Assembly (NCBI GenBank): GCA_913054205.1 | Contig: CAJXJM010000002.1 | Location: forward strand, 1 to 22,318 | Direction: 5' to 3' | From: an uncultured Rhodospirillaceae bacterium | GTDB taxonomy: Bacteria > Pseudomonadota > Alphaproteobacteria > Rhodospirillales > UBA2165 | DNA: 22,318 bases | Part shown: positions 14,918 through 22,318 of the stretch, in pieces | Position numbering within the stretch: position 1 is the first letter of the stretch | How the letters are laid out: each line of letters opens with the position of its first letter | The notes under the pieces: model-generated | Told to the model about the DNA's origin: nothing | Databases searched by the model: none | Seen by the model: only the letters and a program-made list of their open reading frames with translations | Made by a program: the position numbers and the translations under genes

Positions 14918-16852
14918 GTGGCGGAAAAAAGTAAAACGCCGTTATTAGATACGATTTCAGAACCATCTGATACACGAGGCTTTTCAGCTGATCAGTTGAA
15001 ACAATTGGCCGACGAGGTGCGGATTGAGACGATTGATGCCGTCTCAATTACCGGCGGGCATCTTGGCGCGAGCCTTGGCGTTGTCGAATTGGCGGTTGCT
15101 TTGCATCATGTTTTTGACACGCCGCATGATCGTTTGATCTGGGATGTGAGCCACCAAGCCTACCCGCACAAAATTCTAACTGGCCGGCGGGATCGTATCC
15201 GCACCTTGCGCCAGGGCGGCGGGCTTTCTGGATTTACCAAACGCACTGAAAGCGAATATGACCCGTTTGGCGCGGCGCACAGTTCGACGTCGATCTCGGC
15301 GGGGCTCGGCATGGCCGTTGCCCGCGATCTTAGTGGTGGTAAAAACCACGTTATTGCGGTCATTGGTGACGGTGCCATGAGTGCCGGGATGGCCTATGAG
15401 GCGATGAATAACGCGGGCTCCAACGAGTCGCGACTGATTGTTATATTGAATGACAACGACATGTCGATTGCGCCGCCGGTCGGTGCGATGAGTGCCTATC
15501 TGTCGCGCCTGATATCCTCCAAGTCTTACCAATCGATCCGCCACTTCGCCAAAGAGATCGCCGAAAAATTACCCAGACGAGTCGAAGAAACCGCACGCCG
15601 GGCGGAGGAATATGCCCGCGGTATATTAACCGGCGGCACGTTGTTCGAAGAGCTTGGGTTTTTCTATATCGGTCCGATTGATGGCCACAATATTGATCAC
15701 CTTCTGCCGCTGCTGAAAAATTTACGCGATACCGAGGAAAGCGGTCCGATCTTGCTGCATGTCGTGACCGAAAAAGGCCACGGCTATGAGCCGGCCGAGC
15801 AATCACCTGATAAATATCACGGTGTTTCTAAATTTGATGTCGTGACCGGCAAACAAGACAAGCCTAAATCCAATGCGCCGTCCTACACCAGCGTCTATGC
15901 AGACGCGTTGATCAAAGAAGCCGAGAAAGACGACAAATTGGTTGCAATCACCGCCGCGATGCCCTCCGGCACCGGCCTTGATAAGTTTGGTGACGCGTTC
16001 CCGGATCGCACATTTGATGTTGGTATTGCGGAACAGCACGGTGTGACTTTTGCCGCCGGCCTCGCAACTGAAGGCTATAAGCCTTTTGTGACGATATATT
16101 CGACCTTCTTGCAACGCGCCTATGATCAGGTCGTGCATGATGTTGCGGTCCAAAAGCTGCCGGTGCGGTTTGCCATAGATCGGGCAGGGCTGGTTGGCGC
16201 GGACGGCGCGACCCATGCAGGCTCGTTTGATATAACCTATCTCGCCTGCCTGCCGGATTTTGTTGTGATGGCGGCTTCGGATGAGGCTGAGCTCAAACAC
16301 ATGGTGGCAACTGCGGTTCAAATCGATGATCGTCCCTCGGCTTTCCGTTATCCACGCGGCGAAGGTCTCGGCGTCGATATGCCCGAGATTGGTACGCCTT
16401 TGGAAATCGGTAAGGGCCGGATATTACGCGAAGGCACATCTGTTGCGTTGTTGACGCTCGGCGGTCGTTTGCGCGAAGTCATGGAAGCTGCCGACGAACT
16501 TGCCTCCAAAGGCTGGTCTACAACAGTTGCTGATGCGCGTTTCGTCAAACCACTTGATCAGGAAATGATCTTGAGGCTCGCCAAAGAACACGAAGTGCTG
16601 ATCACCATCGAAGAAGGTGCTGTTGGTGGCTTTGCTGCCCATGTCATGCAGTTCCTGGCCAATGAAGGCGCTTTTGATAAAGGGCTTAAATTCCGGGCGA
16701 TGACTTTGCCGGATATATTCATCGATCATGAGAAGCCTGAAAAACAATATGAGATCGCTGGCTTAAAACGCCCGGATATTGTTGCGATGGCTTTGATGGC
16801 ACTCGGTGAGGCAGCTGAAACCCGCGAAGGCATCACGCCCGCCAGCGCTTAG
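14918..16852 (+). CDS. dxs: 1-deoxy-D-xylulose-5-phosphate synthase
   Basis: The enzyme joins pyruvate and glyceraldehyde 3-phosphate using thiamine diphosphate, the first step of the MEP isoprenoid pathway. Visible motifs are [31 protein letters not shown], the ThDP motif [18 protein letters not shown] through NDNDMSI, and [16 protein letters not shown]. The glutamate of that last motif is the conserved catalytic Glu (E372 in this numbering). I choose GTG at 14918 (644 residues) because GGGAAGAG ends seven bases before it; the GTG at 14912 would sit almost on the ribosome site. A TATAAT at 14868-14873, within an AT-rich palindrome (14872-14883), could be a -10 element for an internal promoter, though no good -35 is seen. 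Confidence 0.95.
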   Translation: MAEKSKTPLLDTISEPSDTRGFSADQLKQLADEVRIETIDAVSITGGHLGASLGVVELAVALHHVFDTPHDRLIWDVSHQAYPHKILTGRRDRIRTLRQGGGLSGFTKRTESEYDPFGAAHSSTSISAGLGMAVARDLSGGKNHVIAVIGDGAMSAGMAYEAMNNAGSNESRLIVILNDNDMSIAPPVGAMSAYLSRLISSKSYQSIRHFAKEIAEKLPRRVEETARRAEEYARGILTGGTLFEELGFFYIGPIDGHNIDHLLPLLKNLRDTEESGPILLHVVTEKGHGYEPAEQSPDKYHGVSKFDVVTGKQDKPKSNAPSYTSVYADALIKEAEKDDKLVAITAAMPSGTGLDKFGDAFPDRTFDVGIAEQHGVTFAAGLATEGYKPFVTIYSTFLQRAYDQVVHDVAVQKLPVRFAIDRAGLVGADGATHAGSFDITYLACLPDFVVMAASDEAELKHMVATAVQIDDRPSAFRYPRGEGLGVDMPEIGTPLEIGKGRILREGTSVALLTLGGRLREVMEAADELASKGWSTTVADARFVKPLDQEMILRLAKEHEVLITIEEGAVGGFAAHVMQFLANEGAFDKGLKFRAMTLPDIFIDHEKPEKQYEIAGLKRPDIVAMALMALGEAAETREGITPASA

Positions 16853-16865
16853 CCTGCATTTCGAA

Positions 16866-17612
16866 ATGGCTTCCGTTCCGAAACGAAGATTAGATCAGCT
16901 CTTGGTAGATCGTGGGCTCGCAGAATCACGCAGCCGCGCTCAAGCTTTGGTCATGGCCGGGCTGGTCTATAGCGAAACCAAACGCCTCGATAAAGCCGGC
17001 ACGCAAATCCGTGAAGACACGCCCCTGGAACTCAAAGGGCCGGATCATCCCTGGGTGTCGCGCGGCGGGCTCAAGCTCGATCATGGGCTCGATCATTTTA
17101 ACTACGATGTCACCGGCGCGATCTGTCTTGATGTTGGGGCGTCGACAGGCGGTTTCACGGATGTGCTGCTTAGCCGAGGAGCTGCAAAAGTTTACGCAGT
17201 TGATGTCGGGCATGGGCAACTCGCCTGGAAAATTCGTAAAGATGAGCAGGTGATTGTTTTGGAGCGCACCAACGCACGCCATATCACGTCAAATGAAATT
17301 CCTGAAGCAATCGATTTCATTTGTTGCGATGCGAGTTTTATCGGGTTGCAAACGATCCTGCCTGCGCCGATGAAATTGGCGGCACAAGACGCCAAGATGA
17401 TCGCACTCATCAAACCACAATTCGAGGTCGGTAAAGATCAGGTCGGCAAGAAAGGCGTGGTCCGTGATCCCAACCTCCACCAGGAAGTCTGCGACCGAAT
17501 TTCAACATGGCTGGATGCCTTTCCGGATTGGCGCGTTGACGGTATCGCTAAAAGTCCGATCACCGGGCCGGAAGGAAATGTCGAATTCCTGATCGCGGCC
17601 CGGCACTCATAG
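16866..17612 (+). CDS. tlyA: TlyA-family rRNA (cytidine-2'-O)-methyltransferase
   Basis: The 248-residue protein starts with an S4 RNA-binding domain (KRRLDQLLVDRGLAESRSRAQALVMAGLV). A FtsJ/RrmJ-type methyltransferase follows, with SAM motif LDVGASTGGFTDVLLSRGA. The catalytic positions typical of the family are present as K70 (SRGGLKLDHGLDHF), D155 (FICCDASF) and K183 (LIKPQFEVG), with GPEGNVEF near the end. Actinobacterial TlyA methylates 16S and 23S rRNA; the target here is inferred. I start at ATG 16866, where the S4 domain begins, 13 bases after the dxs stop. An upstream in-frame start at 16806 would overlap dxs and add a non-conserved extension. It is the last gene of the xseB-ispA-dxs-tlyA run and is followed by a terminator. 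Confidence 0.92.
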   Translation: MASVPKRRLDQLLVDRGLAESRSRAQALVMAGLVYSETKRLDKAGTQIREDTPLELKGPDHPWVSRGGLKLDHGLDHFNYDVTGAICLDVGASTGGFTDVLLSRGAAKVYAVDVGHGQLAWKIRKDEQVIVLERTNARHITSNEIPEAIDFICCDASFIGLQTILPAPMKLAAQDAKMIALIKPQFEVGKDQVGKKGVVRDPNLHQEVCDRISTWLDAFPDWRVDGIAKSPITGPEGNVEFLIAARHS

Positions 17613-17620
17613 CAGAAAAC

Positions 17621-17660
17621 AAAAAAACCCCGCGGGCTCTGGGCCTCACGGGGTTTCTCA
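17621..17660. terminator. Bidirectional Rho-independent terminator after tlyA
   Basis: AAACCCCG (17625-17632) pairs with CGGGGTTT (17649-17656), with further GGGC/GCC pairing inside. On the plus strand it ends tlyA, with a short TTTCTC tail. On the minus strand the run of seven A at 17621-17627 becomes a strong T-tract, so it also serves the convergent arylsulfotransferase-like gene. Confidence 0.8.
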
Positions 17661-17703
17661 GCATTTTAGCTGTATGTTCCAACAAAAATGTCGGATTTTT
17701 CAT

Positions 17704-17722
17704 CGGACGCCATAAACGTCCG
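17704..17722. repeat. Hairpin CGGACG-N7-CGTCCG
   Basis: This perfect 6-bp GC-rich stem with a seven-base loop (CCATAAA) lies in the convergent gap. The following plus-strand bases are AT-rich (ATTTTAAATTTT after a five-base GCACA), so a weak backup terminator is possible. Confidence 0.45.
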
Positions 17723-17751
17723 GCACAATTTTAAATTTTCAGATTCCTGCC

Positions 17752-17829
17752 CCCTCATGACAAGGAGGCTTGAATTGGCCAGGTGGTTCAATCGGGGTTA
17801 TCATAACCCATCTACCTTCCTTGTTGAGG
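17752..17829. other. Foldable multi-branch element in the convergent gap, possible structured RNA
   Basis: CCTCA (17753-17757) and ACAAGGA (17760-17766) pair with TCCTTGT (17818-17824) and TGAGG (17825-17829), a 12-bp closing stem with a two-base bulge. Inside are two hairpins: TTGAA (17770-17774) with TTCAA (17787-17791), and GGGTTA-TCA-TAACCC (17795-17809). The whole fits a three-way junction of about 77 bases. Pairing would work on either strand. It does not fit a tRNA and I recognise no riboswitch class. Existence of an RNA is inference. Confidence 0.35.
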
Positions 17830-17898
17830 TTAAGTCGATATTGACAGGAAGATTATAGCAAATTTCTAGATCTATTTCTACGTACTTGCGGTAGTAAA

Positions 17899-18957
17899 TT
17901 AAGCCAAAGCGCGACCGTTGATTTGGGAAGATTCTTCGGCATAGCGATAGGCGCGGAAGACCCAATTTAAGAGTCCGCCATTTGGAAACTCTTTCTCATG
18001 GGGAGAAATATACTCCCAAACAATCTTGCCGTCGGATGTGACTTCAAAAATTCTCCCCCAGCCGCCTTCGCAAATCAACGTGTTGCCGGAGCTCAGTCGT
18101 TGGGCGCCGCTGATATGGGGGCTGAAAAAAGACAGCGGCGGCGAGCCCTTATAATCCCAAACGATTTCGCGAGATTGGGGATCAAGCTCGATAACGCGCG
18201 AATGCGGAAAATTAAATGTCGTAAAGCCGTTGGCGAAGAATAGAATGTTTCCGTTTTCCAGCATTTGGGCGTCGTGCTGCATGCCCCAGGAGAGATCGCT
18301 CATCTCCCAGTTAAAATTCTTAGTTTCGCGGTCGATGACAGCAAGCATACTGTTGCGCCGTAGGCTAACCAAAACATCGCCATTGGGCAGCGGAAAACAA
18401 GAATTCATATGGGCGAATTCAGCGCGAGGAACTTCGAGATGGAGCGGGTAGTTCTCGATTTCCATATCCTGGAAATGCCACTCCCAAACGGTTTCACCGC
18501 TCGATGTGACTTCCTTTATATAGTCGCCGTATATGCTGCCGTCTGAATGCTCGGTGCCGGCAATGCCGCCCTGGACGCGGGCGGCTTTTTCGGCAGGTAT
18601 GGTCTCCCAGCCAATATAAAGAAGATTGCCGTTGTCCAGCTTGCGTACATCGTGATGCTGCGCATGATCGATAAATTCAGAAATGAGATTTCCTTGCCAG
18701 TCATATTCCCGGATATAGCCGCCTTTACCGTTAACCCCCGTTGGGCCTTCCGGGCTCATTTCCGAGGTGAGAAGATTGCCGTTCTCAAGCAAATAAACCA
18801 GACCGCTGCAAGCATTGCCAAGGTGCCACTCATGCACGGTTTCTCCAGCCATATTGAGTAGATATGCCGTGCTCGTATGAAGCGGTGAAAAGAGCGTCAG
18901 GCCTGACGTTGCCTGTAGTTCGTCATTTACCAAGAGCCCAGTTTGCGTGACTCGCAT
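17899..18957 (-). CDS. Arylsulfotransferase-like beta-propeller protein
   Basis: The 352-residue protein is built of propeller-like blades, each with a repeated pattern of 'LxNGNxL' and 'E(W/Y)'. Examples are LLENGNLLTSE, KLDNGNLLYIGW, PLPNGDVLVSLR, MLENGNILFFANG and RLSSGNTLICEGG, with VHEWH, VWEWHF and IVWEY between. Conserved histidines appear at HHD (101-102), AHMN (183), GMQHDA (228) and SPHISGA (281). The pattern fits the arylsulfotransferase (ASST) superfamily, which moves sulfate between phenols through a catalytic His; the exact activity is not established. I start at ATG 18957, after GGGGGA; an open frame back to 19101 runs into the divergent gene's region and is probably noise. Unlike classical periplasmic ASST, no signal peptide is visible. 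It is divergent from the flavin monooxygenase. Confidence 0.75.
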   Translation of the reverse strand: MRVTQTGLLVNDELQATSGLTLFSPLHTSTAYLLNMAGETVHEWHLGNACSGLVYLLENGNLLTSEMSPEGPTGVNGKGGYIREYDWQGNLISEFIDHAQHHDVRKLDNGNLLYIGWETIPAEKAARVQGGIAGTEHSDGSIYGDYIKEVTSSGETVWEWHFQDMEIENYPLHLEVPRAEFAHMNSCFPLPNGDVLVSLRRNSMLAVIDRETKNFNWEMSDLSWGMQHDAQMLENGNILFFANGFTTFNFPHSRVIELDPQSREIVWDYKGSPPLSFFSPHISGAQRLSSGNTLICEGGWGRIFEVTSDGKIVWEYISPHEKEFPNGGLLNWVFRAYRYAEESSQINGRALA

Positions 18958-19025
18958 AAAGTTTCCCCCGTTAAATTCTATGCTATAACACTGCCAACAG
19001 TTTAATACTCTTATGGGGGAGAGCA
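18958..19025. promoter_or_regulatory. 68-bp divergent control region
   Basis: The gap serves two genes facing away from each other. Each has a strong G-run ribosome site: GGGGGA on the minus strand (near 18964-18969) and GGGGGAGA at 19015-19022 on the plus strand. The middle is AT-rich (TTAAATTCTATGCTATAACA). With so little space the two promoters must overlap, so shared control is likely. No operator is identified. Confidence 0.45.
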
Positions 19026-20246
19026 ATGCCTGAAGGCGACCACAAAATAGAAAATAAGGATCAGCGCTCAAAATATTTGGTTCAGGCCAAAAAACTTGCA
19101 CCCATATTTAGAGAGCGAGCGATTGAGGCCGAAGAGTTACGCCGCATGCCGGACGAAACTGTAGCTGATATCGTTGCCTCAGGAATACCCCGAATGTGTC
19201 AGCCAAAGCGCTTTGGCGGTGCGGAACTGCCTTGGGATGCGCTGGTTGAAGTTGTCATCGAACTTGGTAAAGGTTGCGGATCGCAAGCTTGGGTCGCGGA
19301 TGTTTTCAGTGAGCATAATTGTCACTTGGGGCATTTTCCAAACGAAGCTCAGCACGATGTGTGGGATGATAATCCTGAAGCGCTGATATCCACGTCTTAT
19401 GCTCCGACCGGCAAGGCCGAGCGGGTCGATGGTGGTTGGAAACTTTCGGGACGTTGGGGTTTTTCGAGTGGCGTCGAGCATTCAAGCTGGACCATTCTCG
19501 GCGTTTTGCTTCCGGATGCAGACGGAGAGAAATCGGAAGATGGACCCGGTCGCGGATATGGTCACGGCCATCATTTCATGTTGGTGCCAGCTGCTGATCG
19601 TATAGTTCTGGATACATGGCATACGATCGGACTTGCCGGGACCGGTAGTCATGATGTGACAGTTGAGGATACCTTCGTGCCGGATCATCGGGTGTTGGAC
19701 ACCCGCTTGACGGCGGTGGCGAAATCACCAGGCGCTGAACACAATACAGCGCCTGTTTTTAAAATGCCGCATTTGGGATTTGCTCAGCCGTCTCTCGCCG
19801 GCGTTGCTGTCGGTATTGCTTCCGGTGCCGTGGCTGATTTTGAGGAAATGCTCAAAACCCGCAAAGTGCGAGGCAAGCTTCTCGGGGATATTCAAGGATT
19901 GCAATTGCGTCTTGCGGAAGCTTCTGCAGAAATTGAGGCGGCGCGTTTATTAGCGATGTCTACCGCTCAGGAAAATATGGATTTAATCGTCTCTGGAAAA
20001 GTGCTGGATATGGCTGATCTTGGGCGATCGCGCAGAAATGCAGCTTATGCCGTCAAACTTGCCAAGGCGGCAACCCAGCGCGTATTTGAAGCAACCGGTG
20101 GGCAAGGCATTTACGTAGGTCAACCCATTCAGCGAGCTTTTAGGGACATTCAAGCGGCGGCGTCTCATATTGCGCTCGGCTGGGATCTCAGCGCGACTAT
20201 TTACAGTAAGCAAGCTCTTGGACTTGATATGTCAGACGTTCTCTAG
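19026..20246 (+). CDS. Acyl-CoA-dehydrogenase-fold flavin monooxygenase (HsaA/HpaH-like oxygenase)
   Basis: The 406-residue protein has the acyl-CoA dehydrogenase fold but the motifs of group D two-component monooxygenases, which use reduced flavin from a partner reductase to hydroxylate aromatic rings. Key segments are GWKLSGRWGFSSGVEHSSW, LDTWHTIGLAGTGSHDVTVEDTFVP, and GGQGIYVGQPIQRAFRDIQAAASHIALGWD near the C-terminus. These recall HsaA and the p-hydroxyphenylacetate hydroxylase C2 component. The catalytic Glu of true acyl-CoA dehydrogenases is not evident. The start ATG at 19026 follows GGGGGAGA. No flavin reductase gene is seen nearby, so the partner must be encoded elsewhere. The divergent arylsulfotransferase-like gene also concerns phenolic compounds, a possible functional link. 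The substrate is unknown. Confidence 0.85.
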   Translation: MPEGDHKIENKDQRSKYLVQAKKLAPIFRERAIEAEELRRMPDETVADIVASGIPRMCQPKRFGGAELPWDALVEVVIELGKGCGSQAWVADVFSEHNCHLGHFPNEAQHDVWDDNPEALISTSYAPTGKAERVDGGWKLSGRWGFSSGVEHSSWTILGVLLPDADGEKSEDGPGRGYGHGHHFMLVPAADRIVLDTWHTIGLAGTGSHDVTVEDTFVPDHRVLDTRLTAVAKSPGAEHNTAPVFKMPHLGFAQPSLAGVAVGIASGAVADFEEMLKTRKVRGKLLGDIQGLQLRLAEASAEIEAARLLAMSTAQENMDLIVSGKVLDMADLGRSRRNAAYAVKLAKAATQRVFEATGGQGIYVGQPIQRAFRDIQAAASHIALGWDLSATIYSKQALGLDMSDVL

Positions 20247-20904
20247 AGATACTTAACAAATGAAAGATTATGGTTTTCGGCATTTTTGGTAAAAGCGATA
20301 AGAAAATTAAAGAGCTCATCGACAACAAACAATATGATGAACTGTCGACCGAAGTCATCGATGAGATCGCTGCGGATATCATTCTAACCACGGAAACTTC
20401 CATGCAAGGGTATCGAGTGGTCGATCGTATCGAAATCATTACCGCGGAATGTGTGTTTGGTAGGTGAGCGGGCGGGCGGGCGGTATAGATACTGCACTTA
20501 CGGCTTTCTTGATCCAGCAGCGGGCAGTCAATTTTTGAAGCAGCGCGTTCGAAGCGGCTCATGCCTTTGGTTTTTCCGACAACGTCATTTAGTCTGCTGA
20601 TGAGGTTCGTAACCTGCGCACCGTCAAAGTTCGATTGAATGAATTTTGTTAAGATCGCGAGTTCCGGCATGCTCAGCCCAACATATTGATGGCAGCAAAA
20701 CGTACAGCCCGCTGCACAGGCAAGAGGCTGGTCTGGCTTTTCCTGTTCATAGAATCGTTTGAGAAGAGTTTCTACCGTCTCCAGCGCATCAATGCCAATA
20801 TCAGCAAGCCCATCGCCGGTGGGATGCGATGCGAAAGTTTTGGCGACACTGTCTTTTTGCGCTTGTTTCAGGTCGCTTTCAAAATTTGGTTTGTCGGAGT
20901 CCAT
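20197..20904 (-). CDS. YkgJ-family cysteine-cluster protein with lost C-terminus and foreign tail
   Basis: Residues 1-144 look genuine. CAAGCTFCCHQYVGLSMPELAIL (C63, C67, C70, C71) and IDCPLLDQESRKCSIYTARP (C127, C137) are the cysteine cluster of YkgJ/UPF0153 proteins, thought to bind zinc or an Fe-S cluster. In the family CSIYxxRP is followed by xxC and more conserved sequence. Here, after P144 (20475-20473), the frame passes through the GCGG repeat into the antisense of the YbjQ-like gene, and finally overlaps the end of the flavin monooxygenase gene. The last 91 residues (PAHLPNTH onward) are thus probably not part of the original protein. The start ATG at 20904 has AAGGG upstream and lies 27 bases after the CMD-like gene, suggesting an aroC-CMD-ykgJ operon. 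Confidence 0.7.
   Translation of the reverse strand: MDSDKPNFESDLKQAQKDSVAKTFASHPTGDGLADIGIDALETVETLLKRFYEQEKPDQPLACAAGCTFCCHQYVGLSMPELAILTKFIQSNFDGAQVTNLISRLNDVVGKTKGMSRFERAASKIDCPLLDQESRKCSIYTARPPAHLPNTHSAVMISIRSTTRYPCMEVSVVRMISAAISSMTSVDSSSYCLLSMSSLIFLSLLPKMPKTIIFHLLSISRERLTYQVQELAYCK
20270..20467 (+). pseudogene. YbjQ-like (DUF74) protein, 3'-truncated
   Basis: The 65-residue frame has a charged N-terminal stretch (FGIFGKSDKKIKELIDNKQYDEL) and then IILTTETSMQGYRVVDRIEIITAECVFG. The latter matches the first half of YbjQ/DUF74 domains, small pentameric proteins of unclear role. In family members the FG is followed by about 50 to 60 more residues, including an NIFRD-type segment. Here it is followed at once by Arg and a stop (20465-20467), and a GCGG repeat begins at 20468. 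The gene therefore appears cut at about 20461. It follows the flavin monooxygenase after 23 bases. The family call is moderate; the truncation is clear if the family is right. Confidence 0.65.
20468..20483. repeat. GCGG tandem repeat at the junction of two truncated genes
   Basis: Four GCGG units in a row, GC-only in a mixed-composition context. They sit exactly between the last family-like codon of the YbjQ-like gene (20461) and that of the YkgJ-like gene (20473, overlapping the repeat). The run contains three GGG tracts plus GG, so it could form a weak G-quadruplex. Confidence 0.8.
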
Positions 20905-20931
20905 CCTGCGCCCTTAATTGGGTATGGTCAG

Positions 20932-21510
20932 TTATCGATCCATCTCATGATAGTCGGCATTAGGCATCATATCCAAACCATGCGCCATACGGTTGGTGTA
21001 ATTAAAGAAGGCAGCGGTATCGCAGATATCGAAAATGTCCTGCTCGGCAAAGCCTGCGCCGCGCAATGCATCTCGATCTGGATCGCCAATATCGTGCGGA
21101 TTTTCTGTCAGCTTCCAAACAAAATCCAACATTGTGCGGGTACGGTCATCAAGTTCGGCAACGCGGTAGTTCATCACCATCATTTCGCCGAGGTGTGGGT
21201 CGTCTGAAAGCTGGCGCACGGCCTGACCGTGAGCCACCAGGCAATAATAACACCGGTTGGCAGAGGAGACGACGACGGCAATCATTTCACGCTCAAGCTT
21301 GGTGAGGTTGCAGTCTTCTTCATCCAACATGAGTTTGTTGTAAAAGGCAGTGAAATTGCGAAACTTTTCGAGATTACCAGTATAGGCGCGCAGCACATTC
21401 GGCACCATGCCGAGCTTCTCTTCGCAGATCGCAAAATATTTTTTGGTGTCGTCGTCGAGGCTGTCTAAATCGGGCAGCGGTAATTTAATAATGTGATCTG
21501 GTTGCGGCAT
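20932..21510 (-). CDS. Carboxymuconolactone decarboxylase / AhpD-like peroxidase-related protein
   Basis: The 192-residue helical protein carries the redox centre CYYC (C87, C90) with LVAH (H94) and an upstream glutamate-rich helix (TKLEREMIAVVVSSANRCYYCLVAHG). This is the AhpD/CMD signature used to reduce peroxides or related substrates through a CxxC pair. Length and the N-terminal LDDDTKKYFAICEEKLGMVPNVLRAY segment fit the 'uncharacterised peroxidase-related enzyme' subgroup. The ATG at 21510 is 12 bases after the aroC stop, with a GGCGGG ribosome site, so it is probably cotranscribed with aroC. The physiological electron donor is not known. Confidence 0.88.
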   Translation of the reverse strand: MPQPDHIIKLPLPDLDSLDDDTKKYFAICEEKLGMVPNVLRAYTGNLEKFRNFTAFYNKLMLDEEDCNLTKLEREMIAVVVSSANRCYYCLVAHGQAVRQLSDDPHLGEMMVMNYRVAELDDRTRTMLDFVWKLTENPHDIGDPDRDALRGAGFAEQDIFDICDTAAFFNYTNRMAHGLDMMPNADYHEMDR

Positions 21511-21522
21511 CTAACTACCCGC

Positions 21523-22318
21523 CTAACGACACTGTGCTTTGTGGCGCAACATATGATCGGCCAGCACACAGGCAACCATGGCTTCGCCTACGGGGACGCC
21601 TCGAATGCCAACGCAAGGGTCGTGGCGGCCTTTGGTGGAAACCTCGGTTTCCTCGCCCGTCGTTGTGATCGTTCGCCGCGGCGTCGTGATCGAACTGGTT
21701 GGCTTGACGGCAAAGCGTGCGACGATGTCTTGCCCGGTGGAAATGCCGCCCAATATGCCGCCGGCATTATTGGAGAGGAAGGCTGGTCGTCCATCAACCA
21801 TGCGCATTTCATCAGCATTTTCTTCGCCGCTGAGTTCAGCAGCGCCAAAGCCCGCACCGATTTCTACACCTTTTGCAGCGTTAATGCTCATCAAACCTTT
21901 CGCGATATCAGCGTCCATTTTATCGTAAACCGGATTGCCGAGCCCGACAGGTACGCCGCGGGCAACAATTTCAATGACCGCACCAATCGAAGAGCCTTCC
22001 TTGCGGATGCCATCGAGGTAGCTTTCCCAGCTTTTTGCCATCTCTGCATCCGGGCACCAAAACGGGTTGTTGTCGATCTCTGCCCAATCCCATTTTTCGT
22101 GATCTATTTTATGCGGACCCATTTGTACAAGAGCGCCGCGCACGTCAATAGTTTCGCCTAAAACTTTGCGCGCGATGGCACCTGCGGCAACCCGGCTGGC
22201 GGTTTCGCGGGCGCTGGCGCGGCCGGATCCACGATAATCGCGGTTTCCATATTTCTGGTGATAGGTGTAATCCGCATGACCCGGACGATAGAGATCTTTG
22301 ATTTCTTCATAGTCTTTT
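21523..22318 (-). CDS. aroC: Chorismate synthase, 5' end outside window
   Basis: The frame is open from the right edge to a TAG stop at 21525-21523, giving about 265 residues; roughly the first 95 are missing. It makes chorismate from 5-enolpyruvylshikimate 3-phosphate with reduced FMN, the last step of the shikimate pathway. Signature segments are [79 protein letters not shown], and the C-terminal [25 protein letters not shown]. The ATG at 22143 is internal and should not be taken as the start. It is followed by the CMD-like gene after 12 bases. Confidence 0.95.
   Translation of the reverse strand, partial: KDYEEIKDLYRPGHADYTYHQKYGNRDYRGSGRASARETASRVAAGAIARKVLGETIDVRGALVQMGPHKIDHEKWDWAEIDNNPFWCPDAEMAKSWESYLDGIRKEGSSIGAVIEIVARGVPVGLGNPVYDKMDADIAKGLMSINAAKGVEIGAGFGAAELSGEENADEMRMVDGRPAFLSNNAGGILGGISTGQDIVARFAVKPTSSITTPRRTITTTGEETEVSTKGRHDPCVGIRGVPVGEAMVACVLADHMLRHKAQCR

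Noticed and set aside
15160..16747. Minus-strand open frames opposite dxs
   Set aside because: They are antisense to a highly conserved enzyme, with no recognisable domains and no ribosome sites.
16806..16865. Upstream start for tlyA inside dxs
   Set aside because: The S4 domain begins at the ATG at 16866; the extra residues are just the dxs tail read in another frame.
17752..17829. Possible tRNA gene
   Set aside because: The 7-bp outer pairing and a GGTTCAATC string look tRNA-like, but the T-arm-like string is in the middle and no D arm, anticodon arm or proper T stem can be fitted on either strand.
18958..19101. 48-residue N-terminal extension of the arylsulfotransferase-like protein
   Set aside because: It would overlap the divergent gene and its ribosome site. 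The ATG at 18957 has a strong GGGGGA site and begins the conserved part. The extension also does not look like a clean signal peptide.
21493..22161. 222-residue plus-strand frame opposite aroC
   Set aside because: Long but fully antisense to chorismate synthase; its composition is that of a reverse reading of conserved codons.

Overview
The window looks like chromosomal DNA of an alphaproteobacterium. Supporting signs are a C-terminal EipB/DUF1849 envelope protein, a DNA polymerase IV with the N-terminal zinc finger common in that class, the HDAC-like amidohydrolase / xseB / ispA / dxs / tlyA block, and a SqrR/BigR-like ArsR regulator. The genes appear to have moderate GC, while the gaps, especially 3160-3764 and 11497-11763, are AT-rich. 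No tRNA, rRNA, transposase, phage gene or CRISPR array was found. Genus cannot be fixed from the sequence.

Layout, left to right. (1) 1-2688: the tail of an eipB-like gene (+) meets a mak-dinB pair (-) in which the fructokinase stop codon directly abuts the polymerase start codon. (2) 2689-4118: a small accessory patch with a 70-residue orphan (-), its terminator, a long AT-rich gap, and a single-domain STAS-like DUF4325 protein (+). (3) 4214-11496: a GTG-started LACTB2-like metallo-beta-lactamase-fold hydrolase (+) converges on a minus-strand cluster. In transcription order that cluster is periplasmic adaptor, RND pump, ArsR regulator with two candidate sensing cysteines, and a persulfide dioxygenase-rhodanese fusion. 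The first three are coupled or abutting. A perfect TTATACCCC-N7-GGGGTATAA inverted repeat lies upstream of the adaptor. (4) 11764-13590: an IclR regulator (-) diverges from an HDAC-family amidohydrolase (+). (5) 13711-17612: xseB, ispA, dxs and tlyA, an isoprenoid-precursor and housekeeping operon closed by a two-way terminator. (6) 17613-20246: a convergent gap with a foldable element, then an arylsulfotransferase-like propeller (-) divergent from a two-component-type flavin monooxygenase (+). (7) 20270-22318: two truncated genes, YbjQ-like (+) and YkgJ-like (-), face each other across a GCGG repeat. A CMD/AhpD-like protein and aroC (-) run off the right edge.

The most system-like region is the adaptor/RND/ArsR/persulfide-dioxygenase cluster. 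A probable thiol-persulfide sensor and a persulfide-detoxifying enzyme appear to be wired into an efflux operon whose adaptor carries the same FF-rich repeat module at both ends. The second most notable feature is the YbjQ/YkgJ junction, which looks like a deletion scar or an assembly join.
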